A stretch of 64,000 nucleotides of DNA from Candidatus Parcubacteria bacterium. GTDB lineage: Bacteria > Patescibacteriota > Saccharimonadia > Saccharimonadales > UBA4665. Of this stretch, positions 33,378-42,307 are shown in pieces (positions within the stretch are counted from its first letter, which is position 1; each line of letters opens with the position of its first letter). The DNA lies in NCBI GenBank assembly GCA_023434325.1, contig JAEYSX010000002.1:124001-188000 (forward strand), in the 5' to 3' direction. The notes beneath the pieces were generated by a model. It was not told the origin of the DNA, searched no databases, and saw only the letters and a list, made by a program, of their open reading frames with translations. The position numbers and the translations under genes were made by a program.

Positions 33378-33859
33378 TGAAGCTGGTCACACTCCTCTTT
33401 TTACTAAAAGACGACCAAATCCTGCTTGCCATGAAGAAGCGCCGCTACGGTGCAGGCAAGTGGAACGGCGTTGGCGGCAAGGCCGATCCGGGCGAAACCG
33501 CCTTGCAAGCTGCCATCCGCGAATGTGAGGAAGAAATCGGCGTTACGCCACTCAAGCCAAAGCATGTAGGACACATTAGGTTTTACGACCAAAGCGACCC
33601 CAACTTTGGCCACGACTGCCATATTTTTACGGCCACTAGCTGGCAGGGCGACCCCGTCGAAACCGAAGAGATGCGCCCTCAGTGGTTTAACGTAAACGAC
33701 ATTCCGTACGCCGACATGTGGCCCGACGACGAATACTGGCTGCCGCTTTTGCTACAAGGCAAGTTGTTCGAGGGCAGCATTACAACGGATGGTAGCGACA
33801 AGCTGATGTCGTATGATATAAAAGTTACCAATCAACTAACGGAGTCTACAGCCTCATGA
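33377..33859 (+). CDS. mutT: MTH1-like Nudix hydrolase (oxidised-purine dNTP pyrophosphatase)
   Basis: This 160-residue protein has the Nudix box (G-x5-E-x7-RECEEE-x-G, about residues 37-59) and shares with MTH1/NUDT1 the segments AMKKRRYGAGKWNGVGGK, EMRPQWF and DMWPDDEYWLPLLLQGK, including the Trp and Asp pair that recognise 8-oxo-dGTP in MTH1. It should clean oxidised nucleotides from the pool. It overlaps exonuclease III (1 nt) and the peptidase gene (ATGA). Confidence 0.9.
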   Translation: MKLVTLLFLLKDDQILLAMKKRRYGAGKWNGVGGKADPGETALQAAIRECEEEIGVTPLKPKHVGHIRFYDQSDPNFGHDCHIFTATSWQGDPVETEEMRPQWFNVNDIPYADMWPDDEYWLPLLLQGKLFEGSITTDGSDKLMSYDIKVTNQLTESTAS

Positions 33860-34776
33860 ACCCTGACCAGCACACCAACAAAGAATTTTTTCTGGACGTC
33901 GGCGACGGCCACCAATTATACGTTCATGACTGGGGCAACCCCAAAGGACTACCTATTATCCTCATCATGGGCGGGCCAGGGGGCCAGGTCAAAGACAAGC
34001 ACAAAGATGTGTTCGACCCAGCCAAACACCATGTAGTCTTTTATGACCAACGCGGCTGCGGCAAGAGCTTGCCGTACGGCAGCCTTGAGCACAACACCAC
34101 AGGGGACCTGATAAAAGACATCGACAAAATAGCTGATGCGGTTAAGTTCGAGCAGTTCATTCCTTACGGCACGTCTTGGGGGTCGACGCTCGCACTCGCA
34201 TACGCCATCAAGTATCCTGAGCGCGTCAGCCACGTTGTTGTCGGCGCAATCTTTACCGTCTCAAAGTGGGAATCCGACTGGATATCCAAGGGCGGCCCCC
34301 GCACGCATTTCCCAGAAGTCTGGGAAGATTATCTGGCGCGCACGCCTCAGCCCCACCATAAAGACCCAAGCGCATGGCACATGGCAAATATCCTAGGGAG
34401 CGACGAGCAACTGGCTCGCAGTTCGGCTATCGCACTTTCTGAACTAGAGCTGCGAGTCATGAGCCTAGACGATCGATTTACTCCAATAGACCCGGAAACA
34501 TTTGACCCCACCGGCACAAAAATATTCGCCCACTTTATGTCTAACGACTTTTTTATGCCAGACCGCTACATCCTAGACAACGCCCACAAACTAACCATGC
34601 CCGTCTGGATGGTACACGGCCGTTACGACTTTGATTGTCCACCCGTGACCGCTTACGAACTAGACAAAGCGCTCCCGAACAGTCATCTCATCTGGACAAT
34701 TAGCAATCACCGCACCGAGCGCGAAACCTATAGTGTCTTGCGGACCATCCTACTACAACTGGCGGAAAGTAAATAA
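33856..34776 (+). CDS. pip: Proline iminopeptidase-type alpha/beta hydrolase
   Basis: The 306 residues have the prolyl aminopeptidase motifs: oxyanion loop MGGPGG, FYDQRGCGKS, nucleophile elbow GTSWGS (Ser 107), the acid in HGRYDFDCP and the catalytic His in SNHRTE. The enzyme releases N-terminal proline from peptides, useful to an organism that takes up peptides. The stop/start overlap (ATGA) links it to the MTH1-like gene, although the functional relation is unclear. Confidence 0.9.
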   Translation: MNPDQHTNKEFFLDVGDGHQLYVHDWGNPKGLPIILIMGGPGGQVKDKHKDVFDPAKHHVVFYDQRGCGKSLPYGSLEHNTTGDLIKDIDKIADAVKFEQFIPYGTSWGSTLALAYAIKYPERVSHVVVGAIFTVSKWESDWISKGGPRTHFPEVWEDYLARTPQPHHKDPSAWHMANILGSDEQLARSSAIALSELELRVMSLDDRFTPIDPETFDPTGTKIFAHFMSNDFFMPDRYILDNAHKLTMPVWMVHGRYDFDCPPVTAYELDKALPNSHLIWTISNHRTERETYSVLRTILLQLAESK

Positions 34777-34785
34777 CGAGTCCCG

Positions 34786-35409
34786 ATGACTACCGTTTGT
34801 ATATTGTACGGCTTTGCCGAAGGCGAGAAGGTTAGCAAGCGCTTCCGCACAATCCTTGCGAGCCGCGGCTACCAAATTATCAAAGATCCATCCAAGGCCG
34901 ATATCATTATCGGCCACTCCGGCGGCTGTTTTTTACTGCCCGAGAAAATCCGTGCCAAGCACATCATCCAGATTGGCATTGTGCATTGGCCAGGCAGGGG
35001 CGTAGCCGACTCGATGCTGCGCAAGCTGATCAGCGACCTAAAGCACCACCACAAAACCGGCGCGATTGGCTTTTGGGCGCGCAAAACGTTCTGGAACGCC
35101 GTCTATATCTGGAAGATCCCCTCGATGATTCGCATGCTTATCGGGCGCAAGCGCGGCTACCACTGGCGCCACGGCGACATCACCACCGTCGTGCGCCCCC
35201 AGATGGACAGCTTTTGTACGCCCAACTTTGATCTTATGCCCTTTGTAGGGAAGCCGCATTTTATAGAGATACCGGGGCAACACGACGATTGCTGGCGACA
35301 ACCCGAAGATTATATTTCTATTGTACAATCAGATCATGGAACGAGAGTATTGGTTACGTCAGTCGGCCAGGAAGCCGCTATTTCCGGAGTTAGAGTGGAG
35401 CCGGCCTGA
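34786..35409 (+). CDS. Hypothetical protein with a GHSGG motif
   Basis: I do not recognise this 207-residue protein. An IIIGHSGGC motif about residue 43-51 sits where an alpha/beta hydrolase nucleophile elbow would be, and PGQHDDCW near residue 170 could hold a histidine, so a divergent hydrolase is possible. It starts 9 nt after the peptidase gene. Its last 74 nt overlap the following gene, which has its own promoter there. Confidence 0.65.
   Translation: MTTVCILYGFAEGEKVSKRFRTILASRGYQIIKDPSKADIIIGHSGGCFLLPEKIRAKHIIQIGIVHWPGRGVADSMLRKLISDLKHHHKTGAIGFWARKTFWNAVYIWKIPSMIRMLIGRKRGYHWRHGDITTVVRPQMDSFCTPNFDLMPFVGKPHFIEIPGQHDDCWRQPEDYISIVQSDHGTRVLVTSVGQEAAISGVRVEPA
35324..35329 (+). promoter_or_regulatory. 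-10 box of the NAD(P)HX dehydratase-like gene
   Basis: TACAAT lies inside the 3' end of the upstream gene and ends 6 nt before ATG 35336. Confidence 0.45.
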
Positions 35410-36124
35410 AAACCGGGCGCAAGCCGGAAAGCTGCTTATTGTTGGCGGTAACGCCCATGGCTTTGCCGCGCCCGCCGAGGCATACGCGGCTGCAGTAGCC
35501 GCCGGAATCGGGACGGCACGCGTGCTTTTGCCGAGCGCTCTGCAGAAGACGGTCGGCCCTGTACTCGAAAACGGCGAGTTCGCGCCCAGCACGCCGAGCG
35601 GAAGTCTTGGCCAAAAGGCATTGGGCGAGCTACTCCTGCAAGGCAACTGGGCAGACACAACACTTGTCGCAGGCGATATAGGACGCAACAGCGAAACCGC
35701 AATTCTCATCGAGAAATTTCTGGCAAAACACCCGCAGCCGGTCACACTCACCAAAGACGCCGTAGATTACATAACCTCGGCGCCGGATATTGCCATCAAT
35801 CGGCCAAACACGCTTCTCGTGCTCAGCCTCAGCCAATTACAGCGACTCGGTATCGCTACTAAGTTTACAAGGCCGGTTACGTTTACCATGGACCTACTAC
35901 ATCTGGTAGAGTGGCTGCACGAGTTCACGACTACTCACCAACTACAGCTTGTCGTCAAACATCTAAGCACTATACTGGTCGCAGTCAACGGACGAATCAG
36001 CAGTACGTCACTTGCCGAGGACAAACCGGTGTGGCGCGTCCAGACAGCAGCCCGAGCCGCTGTTTGGCAAATCCAAAACCCATCCAAGCCCTTTGAGGCT
36101 ATTACGACTTCGATCCTAAACTAA
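35336..36124 (+). CDS. NAD(P)H-hydrate dehydratase-like protein (YjeF C-terminal family)
   Basis: The 262 residues resemble the ribokinase-fold ADP/ATP-dependent NAD(P)HX dehydratases: KLLIVGGNAHGFAAPAEAYAAAVAAG (kept short: LLIVGGNAHGFAAPAEA) and AGDIGRNSET in place of the usual GPGLG region. The late GTGD/GSGD-type nucleotide loop is not evident, so the protein is divergent and may not be active as a dehydratase. The ATG at 35336 is preferred over the in-frame TTG at 35321 because a TACAAT box overlaps the latter. Confidence 0.65.
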   Translation: MEREYWLRQSARKPLFPELEWSRPENRAQAGKLLIVGGNAHGFAAPAEAYAAAVAAGIGTARVLLPSALQKTVGPVLENGEFAPSTPSGSLGQKALGELLLQGNWADTTLVAGDIGRNSETAILIEKFLAKHPQPVTLTKDAVDYITSAPDIAINRPNTLLVLSLSQLQRLGIATKFTRPVTFTMDLLHLVEWLHEFTTTHQLQLVVKHLSTILVAVNGRISSTSLAEDKPVWRVQTAARAAVWQIQNPSKPFEAITTSILN

Positions 36125-36162
36125 AACCCAATTACCGCGTAAGGCAACTTGTTTTTAACATA

Positions 36163-36247
36163 TGGTGCCGGAGGAGGGACTCGAACCCTCAATCCCGAAG
36201 GAACGCGATTTTGAGTCGCGCGCGTATACCAATTCCGCCACTCCGGC
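36163..36247 (-). tRNA. tRNA-Leu (anticodon CAA)
   Basis: The minus strand folds as a class II tRNA: acceptor GCCGGAG with CTCCGGC, anticodon loop ctCAAaa flanked by GCGA/TCGC, a long variable arm, T-loop GGTTCGAGTCC, discriminator A and an encoded CCA. The CAA anticodon reads UUG leucine codons. Confidence 0.95.
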
Positions 36248-36362
36248 TCCATATATTAAAAACTACACGGGCTATACCGAAAGATTGTACTATAACTGAG
36301 GCGAGGAATAAAGTCCCAGCAGGGAATAACCCGCGTAATACTGCAGATTTTAGCATTTACGG

Positions 36363-36368
36363 TATAAT
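36363..36368 (+). promoter_or_regulatory. -10 box of the sortase gene
   Basis: Consensus TATAAT lies 31 nt before ATG 36400. Unlike many neighbours, this gene has a leader. Confidence 0.5.
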
Positions 36369-36399
36369 CAAAGAGGTAAAGCAAGCAAAAACCCAATCA

Positions 36400-37695
36400 A
36401 TGAAGCCATTATTTACCGAAGAGCCATCTCAAGACCGTGACGCAAACGGTTATTTGTTGCCGCAATCCGGCAAACAGCATCTGCAGCCACCGTCACACGA
36501 GGACAATGCGGCAGTGCAGATGGTTCGCCGCAAGCTTGACTCGCTATACGGCCACGAACCGGACGCCAAAGAAGAAGCCGTCGTTGCCGAGCGCATCCGC
36601 GTGCATCGCTCTAAACACCAGGAGTTCATGCATAAACTGACTACCTCCGGCAGGTCGATGGCCGAGATCCAAACAGCTTGGCACGACTACTATGCCAACC
36701 TGTCCGACCGAGAGAAACACGAGGTATGGCAGGAATTTTATCAGGCCAATGCCACCAACCGAGCAAAAGCAGCGCATCATGACCCACATCTTGCGACCAG
36801 CGCCAACCGGCCAGAAACCCACCACCCAAGTCCACACCCCGACCTCCACAAACCAGTAGTCTCTACCCATGCCGCCTCGATGCCGGCTCCTGCCATCGCC
36901 AAAAAATCCAAACCCAAATCTACCAAAAATCTCAAAAAACAAATACTCAGCCGCGTCCGCGCCAGCAGCAAGGCACAAGAGAAAGCCAAGCAACACCTGC
37001 AATCACTGGCGTTTGGACTAGGCATGGGCGCGCTCGCGCTACTTATCACGCTCTTTGGTCTGTTTAACGAGATGATCGTTACGCCATTTATCCGGCCAGG
37101 CAGCGCCAGTGCGACCCCGATCATCCTCAACGCGGACGGCCCCGCACCAAGCTCAACGCCAGAAGTAATCATCCCCAAGCTCAACGCACAGATTCCCGTT
37201 ATCTACGGTAGCGAGTCTCTCGAGGAGGCAGACGTTCAAAAAGCGCTCGAAGACGGCGTCTTCCATTACCCGACCACGGCTTCGCCCGGCCAGAACGGTA
37301 ACACGGCGATATTTGGACACTCCAGCAACAACATCTTTAACAAAGGCAAGTACAAGTTTGCCTTTGTGCTCCTACACGAAATGGAGCCGGGCGACATCTT
37401 TTACCTGACGCACAACGGCAAAATCTACACCTACAAAGTGTTTACCAAAAAAGTAGTCACACCCGACGAAACGTGGGTGCTTAACTCTACCGAGGGCAAA
37501 ACCGCTACCGCAGCGCTCATAACCTGCGACCCGCCGGGATCAACCAAGCACCGCCTGGTGGTGTGGGGCGAACAGATTAGCCCCGACCCGGTTAACAATG
37601 GCGAAACCAGCGCCGCTCCGCAAGAGGAATCAAGCACCCCGGCGCTGCCCGGCAAGGCACCGAACTGGTGGTCACGACTCAACCCGTTTGACTGA
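36400..37695 (+). CDS. Sortase with a long cytoplasmic N-terminal region
   Basis: The start at ATG 36400 gives 431 residues; the frame extends upstream through the tRNA-Leu gene, which is not coding. About 200 residues of charged, His/Pro-rich sequence precede a membrane helix (about 204-226). The sortase domain (about 250-400) has the catalytic His in FGHSSNN, Cys in LITCDPPG and Arg in KHRLVVWGE, fitting class D/E sortases. It would attach surface proteins to the cell wall or link pilins. No obvious LPXTG substrate or pilin lies next to it. The C-terminal tail is Pro/Ser-rich. Confidence 0.85.
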   Translation: MKPLFTEEPSQDRDANGYLLPQSGKQHLQPPSHEDNAAVQMVRRKLDSLYGHEPDAKEEAVVAERIRVHRSKHQEFMHKLTTSGRSMAEIQTAWHDYYANLSDREKHEVWQEFYQANATNRAKAAHHDPHLATSANRPETHHPSPHPDLHKPVVSTHAASMPAPAIAKKSKPKSTKNLKKQILSRVRASSKAQEKAKQHLQSLAFGLGMGALALLITLFGLFNEMIVTPFIRPGSASATPIILNADGPAPSSTPEVIIPKLNAQIPVIYGSESLEEADVQKALEDGVFHYPTTASPGQNGNTAIFGHSSNNIFNKGKYKFAFVLLHEMEPGDIFYLTHNGKIYTYKVFTKKVVTPDETWVLNSTEGKTATAALITCDPPGSTKHRLVVWGEQISPDPVNNGETSAAPQEESSTPALPGKAPNWWSRLNPFD

Positions 37696-37827
37696 CACAA
37701 AACACACTTCCTCGTGGAGGGCTAAAAACGATATCGCAAAACATTACTGCAACTATCTGGCGGCAGTCGCCATACAGCAAGCCCCTCATCCCACAGTTAC
37801 ATCAATCAGATCAACGCAGGTAAGAGG

Positions 37828-39303
37828 CTATAAATCTGCAGGAATCAGGAGCGGGGTAGTGGTCAGTGCGTTCTGACTATTAACTGTGTAGAGGTATCGG
37901 TAATCTCTATCAAAAGCAGGGACGTACTGCGCATTTGCAGCAACCAGTGTCTGAGCGTTCGTGCCGTCAAAGTCAAAGATAAGCAGCTTGCCACCGCTTA
38001 CGTAGCCAAGACGAAAGCCGTCCATCCACTTAACATGCGTCTGGGGTGCGTCTGGGGTGCTTGGGGCGGTGTAGGCGTAACCACGATCTGTTTCGATGTC
38101 GTACACCGAAAACTTGTCGCCATTTTCGGCCACCACAAACCGTTTATTTGCCGAGAACGACACGTGATTAACGCCGCCGACCTTAAGAATCTGAACAGAT
38201 GCCACTGGCTCGTCTGGCGCTCGGCGCAGCGCACCAACCGGATCGCGGTACAGGAACACACGGCCCTCGCTCGTTGCGCCAGCCGCTAGATAAGTGTTGC
38301 CACCGTACGTTGCAATATCCAGCAAGTAAGCAGTCTCTGCGGGCAACTGGCGTACAGTCACAGCCGGACCGTCGCCCTGCTGCATACGCACGGCGACTTT
38401 GCCTTCCTCTGCATCCTGGGCGGTTGCGTAAGCTACCGAATCCCTCTCGGTTGCGAAGGCCAAAACACCGCTAACAAACAGCTTTGGCGTAGGTTCACGC
38501 AAGCTAGCAGTAAACACCTGCCTGTTTTGCTCGTCGTGCAAGTAATAATGATCGTATGCCTGATCGCGCAGCTTCACATCGGTAGGATTAAAGCCCCAGG
38601 CGACGGTGAGGTTTTGCGATGCAGTCGGATCCTCTCGATCAACAAGGATATACTCGGAACCGGCCTGACCTTGACGATCAAATAAACGCTGCAAAATCAC
38701 GTGCCGGTTGTCCTTAGCCCATTCAACCGCCTTCCAGCCAGTCGTCGTGCTGCCCGCAGCAAAGACGTCAGTAGGAACAGTCAACGACTTCGCCTCGGGC
38801 TCCCGTGCGTTTAGATCATATAGATCAAATGAATCGCCCTGTCCCGCGGCATGGATCATTAGCCAACGCCGATCCACGCTTTGCGTGCTTAAAACTGGCG
38901 CGGCCTCGTACTGCTTGAGATTGGTTGTGCGCAGGTCAACAGGGAAGAGTAAGGGGTAGTCAAACCGCTGTAACTTACCGCCCTCAACACTCAGCGCGCG
39001 CTTCCAATCGCGATAGCCGTCACGCTTAAGCTCTAGTACATATTGGCCAGCCGGAATATTGAGGCGCGTGTTGCTGCGGTCTTTGTGTCGCTCGCCATTT
39101 AGGTAGATGTCGGCAGCAGTAGGGCGCGTAGAAACAAACACCAGCCCCTTCTGGATAAGCTGGCCATCTCGACTCAAGCCGTAACCGTACGACAGATGCA
39201 AAAGCACTGTCGTGGCTAACAGCAACATCGTGCCGATGACCGCATAGCCGATACTGAGACGGATGCTATGCCGTTTTTGTTTCTGCGTATCAAAAAAGTC
39301 CAT
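37828..39303 (-). CDS. PEGA-domain surface protein with propeller-like repeats
   Basis: The 491 residues start with a short cytoplasmic tip, a membrane helix (about 17-38) and a PEGA domain (about 52-115; VFVSTRPTAADIYLNGE, IPAGQYVLELKRDGYR). The remaining 370 residues contain repeated strand pairs that suggest a beta-propeller. PEGA domains are found in surface-layer and cell-envelope proteins. TATAAT lies 14 nt before the ATG on the minus strand, with ggaac between. The function is unknown. Confidence 0.8.
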   Translation of the reverse strand: MDFFDTQKQKRHSIRLSIGYAVIGTMLLLATTVLLHLSYGYGLSRDGQLIQKGLVFVSTRPTAADIYLNGERHKDRSNTRLNIPAGQYVLELKRDGYRDWKRALSVEGGKLQRFDYPLLFPVDLRTTNLKQYEAAPVLSTQSVDRRWLMIHAAGQGDSFDLYDLNAREPEAKSLTVPTDVFAAGSTTTGWKAVEWAKDNRHVILQRLFDRQGQAGSEYILVDREDPTASQNLTVAWGFNPTDVKLRDQAYDHYYLHDEQNRQVFTASLREPTPKLFVSGVLAFATERDSVAYATAQDAEEGKVAVRMQQGDGPAVTVRQLPAETAYLLDIATYGGNTYLAAGATSEGRVFLYRDPVGALRRAPDEPVASVQILKVGGVNHVSFSANKRFVVAENGDKFSVYDIETDRGYAYTAPSTPDAPQTHVKWMDGFRLGYVSGGKLLIFDFDGTNAQTLVAANAQYVPAFDRDYRYLYTVNSQNALTTTPLLIPADL

Positions 39304-39480
39304 AACGACTGCGTTCCATTATATGCTAAAAGGCAATATTTTACCTGAATTATATTTTACAAAAGCAGATTTGCGGGTCGCTTGTGCCCATAGCCACAAC
39401 CGAGGCTAGGCTACTCAAATATTAAGAAATAATTAATAGGGGTGTAATTCTTATTTTAGAGCTTGTATTGGGGAGTAACC

Positions 39481-40302
39481 ATGAGCATAATTGCACTCAT
39501 GCCAACTCTAGATAAACACAAGCAAGCAGCTAAACTCTTGCAGTCCTATGACAACGACCTTGAGGCTGCCATAGCAGCCCTAAAAGAAACCTCAGCGGAG
39601 CTAAACACTCCCAAAGTGCATCGCGAAGCAACAGGACCGATACTCGTTAGCACCACGGACCTCAGTAAATCGTACAAAGTAGGCCGCCAGCAAGTCGGCG
39701 CCCTTAACAGTGTTTCGGTCCAGATCCGCCAGGGCGAGTTTGTGGCCATTACCGGTCCGAGCGGCAGCGGTAAGAGCACACTCCTACAGCTCATCGGGGG
39801 GCTGGACAAGCCGAGCTCGGGCAGCGTCGTTGTAGACGGGCAAGATCTGACCAAACTCGGCGACCGAGTGCTCTCTAACTTCCGCAACAAGACGATCGGT
39901 TTTGTCTTTCAGTTCTTTTACCTTCAACCATTCCTCAACCTCGAGACAAACCTTACCGTACCGGCAATTTTTGCCCGAACGAACCGTAAAGATCGTGTAG
40001 AGTCCGCCAAAAACCTCGCCGAGGCCGTAGGTCTGGCAGACCGACTCAAGCACCTACCCAAAGAGATGTCCGGCGGCCAAATGCAGCGCGCCGCCATCGC
40101 TCGTGCACTTCTCAATAAACCTAAACTCATTCTAGCTGACGAGCCAACCGGCAATCTCGACAGCGCCAACGGCCAAAGCATCATCGAACTTTTTGACAAA
40201 ATTCGCCAAGATTTTGGCACCACCATCGTTGTCGTCACACACGACCCCAAGGTCGCTAAACGGGCCGACCGCGAAATCACACTGACAGACGGGAGATTAT
40301 AA
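39481..40302 (+). CDS. ABC exporter ATP-binding protein with an N-terminal extension
   Basis: I start at ATG 39481 (ggggag 5 nt upstream) rather than the upstream TTG; this gives 273 residues. An extra helical segment of about 50 residues (LDKHKQAAKLLQSYDNDLEA) precedes the ATPase core, which has Walker A GPSGSGKST, signature MSGGQMQR, Walker B LILADEPTGNLD and VTHDPK. It belongs to the MacB/LolD subgroup and is coupled to the FtsX-type permease 2 nt downstream. Confidence 0.9.
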   Translation: MSIIALMPTLDKHKQAAKLLQSYDNDLEAAIAALKETSAELNTPKVHREATGPILVSTTDLSKSYKVGRQQVGALNSVSVQIRQGEFVAITGPSGSGKSTLLQLIGGLDKPSSGSVVVDGQDLTKLGDRVLSNFRNKTIGFVFQFFYLQPFLNLETNLTVPAIFARTNRKDRVESAKNLAEAVGLADRLKHLPKEMSGGQMQRAAIARALLNKPKLILADEPTGNLDSANGQSIIELFDKIRQDFGTTIVVVTHDPKVAKRADREITLTDGRL

Positions 40303-40304
40303 CT

Positions 40305-42236
40305 GTGATCAAACTTCGTGATGCTAGCATGCTAGCGCTTACCAAACTACGTACGCGCAAAGTACGCCTTATAATTACCGTTGTTATTTCGGGGCTGCTC
40401 TTTGGCGGCCTGGCCGGCGCTTCGATGGTCGCCCGGGGCGTAATGAGCAGCATCGACAGCTTTAGTAAAGAAGGCCTGGGCGAACGTTTTATCGCACAGG
40501 GCTACATGCAAAAAGACTATGACTTTATGAATAAAGAAATTGTACTCGAGCGAGCCGAGGCCATCCACAAAGAAATAGTCGAGCGCAAAAAAGTTGAAGC
40601 CAAGCGGCTTGGCATAACATATGACCCCATCTCTGACCCGTCGCCGATCCAAGAGTATGATGTTCCAGGAGGCAAGCAGCGCTCCCTCAACACCGATCAC
40701 CCAGCAGGAAGGCAAGCGGCACAAGAATACCAAGAGGCCCACTTTACAGCGCCATTAGCCGAAATGAAGCGTGTCACAACACCATACCAGCCGACCGCAA
40801 TCTACGAAAGCGCGCAGGTCCCCTACATGCTAGGCGGCGCTACACTGCAAGTCCTGAAAGACGGCAAAGAGTCTTTTGGATCAGAAGGCGGCAAGATGGA
40901 GTCCGGCGGCTCTCCAAACAGCATTAACTCCTTTGTGACATCCTGGTCCAGCATGAGCAGTGCACTGCTTGACCCATTTATGCTCGAGGGTCAGGACCTG
41001 CAAGTCGACAAAGACGGCAGCATTCCAATCGTGGTACCCAATAGCGCCGCCGAGCAACTACTCAAGCTAAGTCCATTACCTCAATCAGCCTCGTCCGACG
41101 ACAAACTGGCGCGCATTAAAGAAATCCGTGCCAAAGCGCCCTCCATTACCTTCGAGGTATGTTACCGAAACGCTTCTTCGGCCACACTTGTCAACAACGC
41201 CATTACAACTGCCCAGGAAATCGAACGAAACAAGAACAAAAAAGACTACCAAAAACCATCGCTCATATACGGTGTCCCGAGCGAACCCTGTGGCGAAGTG
41301 CCAATTGTTCACGATAAGCGCACAAAAAACGAAAAAGCACTTGCCGACAAACAGCGTCAGTTTGACGAACTGTTCGGCGCAAAACCGCCAGAGCAAAGCG
41401 CCATTAAATTCCATGTGGTCGGTATTTCGCCGGACTTCGATTTTAGCGCACCGGCGTTTGGCGTAGGGCAAATTATCCGCTCACTTGTGTCATCGTCGCT
41501 TGGCGCTGTCTGGTACATGCCAGCCGAGCAAGTAGCGAACAACCCGACTGTCGAAAAAATCTTTAACAGTAAAGAGACGAACCCGCTCGGTACATTCACG
41601 GCGCAATACGCCGAGTTCAGCACTGCAGCTCAGGCACGTAGCTTTATCGAGCAAGAAAACTGCGAAATCGACTACTCCAAACTCAGCGGAAGCGTAAGTC
41701 CGCAGGCGCTATGCCAAGAGCAGGGCAACCCTTTTAGCCTTACTGCGTACGGTAGCAACAGTCTAGCGCTCGAAAGTGCCCGACGCGACTTTGGCAAGTT
41801 CTTTGGCTTGGCCGCACTCGCTGTCAGCATCGTTGCAGCCATCATCATGATGGGCACCGTCGGACGAACAATAGCCGACAGTCGCCGCGAAACAGCAGTC
41901 TTTCGTGCGATCGGCGCCAAACGTTTTGACATAACACAAATTTACCTTGTATACACCGTTTGTCTATCTCTGTTAATTGCACTGTTCGCGTCGCTCGCCG
42001 GGCTGATACTCGCCCTCTTTATCCACCGCCGGATGGCAGACGAAGTCACCGTTCAAGCGCTTGTGGCATACAGCGCCAAGGACCTCGACAAAACGTTTGA
42101 TCTTTACGGGTTGTACCTGCCAGACCTCTTACTTTTGGTTGGCCTCGCCGTGGCAGCCGGACTGGTCAGCTCGATCATACCGCTTATCCGCAACTCGCGG
42201 CGCAACCCGATCCGCGACATGCGAGACGACACGTAA
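40305..42236 (+). CDS. FtsX-type ABC permease with a very large ectodomain
   Basis: The 643 residues start at GTG 40305. One helix (about 20-42) is followed by about 450 residues outside the membrane and three C-terminal helices with the FtsX domain (FFGLAALAVSIVAAIIMMGT ... RRNPIRDMRDD). The ectodomain is roughly twice that of MacB and contains at least four cysteines (FEVCYRN, SEPCGEV, ENCEIDY, ALCQEQ). It forms an exporter or signalling complex with the ATPase immediately upstream. The substrate is unknown. Confidence 0.85.
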   Translation: MIKLRDASMLALTKLRTRKVRLIITVVISGLLFGGLAGASMVARGVMSSIDSFSKEGLGERFIAQGYMQKDYDFMNKEIVLERAEAIHKEIVERKKVEAKRLGITYDPISDPSPIQEYDVPGGKQRSLNTDHPAGRQAAQEYQEAHFTAPLAEMKRVTTPYQPTAIYESAQVPYMLGGATLQVLKDGKESFGSEGGKMESGGSPNSINSFVTSWSSMSSALLDPFMLEGQDLQVDKDGSIPIVVPNSAAEQLLKLSPLPQSASSDDKLARIKEIRAKAPSITFEVCYRNASSATLVNNAITTAQEIERNKNKKDYQKPSLIYGVPSEPCGEVPIVHDKRTKNEKALADKQRQFDELFGAKPPEQSAIKFHVVGISPDFDFSAPAFGVGQIIRSLVSSSLGAVWYMPAEQVANNPTVEKIFNSKETNPLGTFTAQYAEFSTAAQARSFIEQENCEIDYSKLSGSVSPQALCQEQGNPFSLTAYGSNSLALESARRDFGKFFGLAALAVSIVAAIIMMGTVGRTIADSRRETAVFRAIGAKRFDITQIYLVYTVCLSLLIALFASLAGLILALFIHRRMADEVTVQALVAYSAKDLDKTFDLYGLYLPDLLLLVGLAVAAGLVSSIIPLIRNSRRNPIRDMRDDT

Positions 42237-42307
42237 AAACAGTCATTTTGATTCTGGATTCTGGCGCATAAGTGCGCTAAGATGTATATAACTTACGCTT
42301 ATGGCGA

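Noticed and set aside
36211..36399. N-terminal extension of the sortase frame to 36211
   Set aside because: It would run through the tRNA-Leu gene on the other strand and lies upstream of the TATAAT box at 36363.
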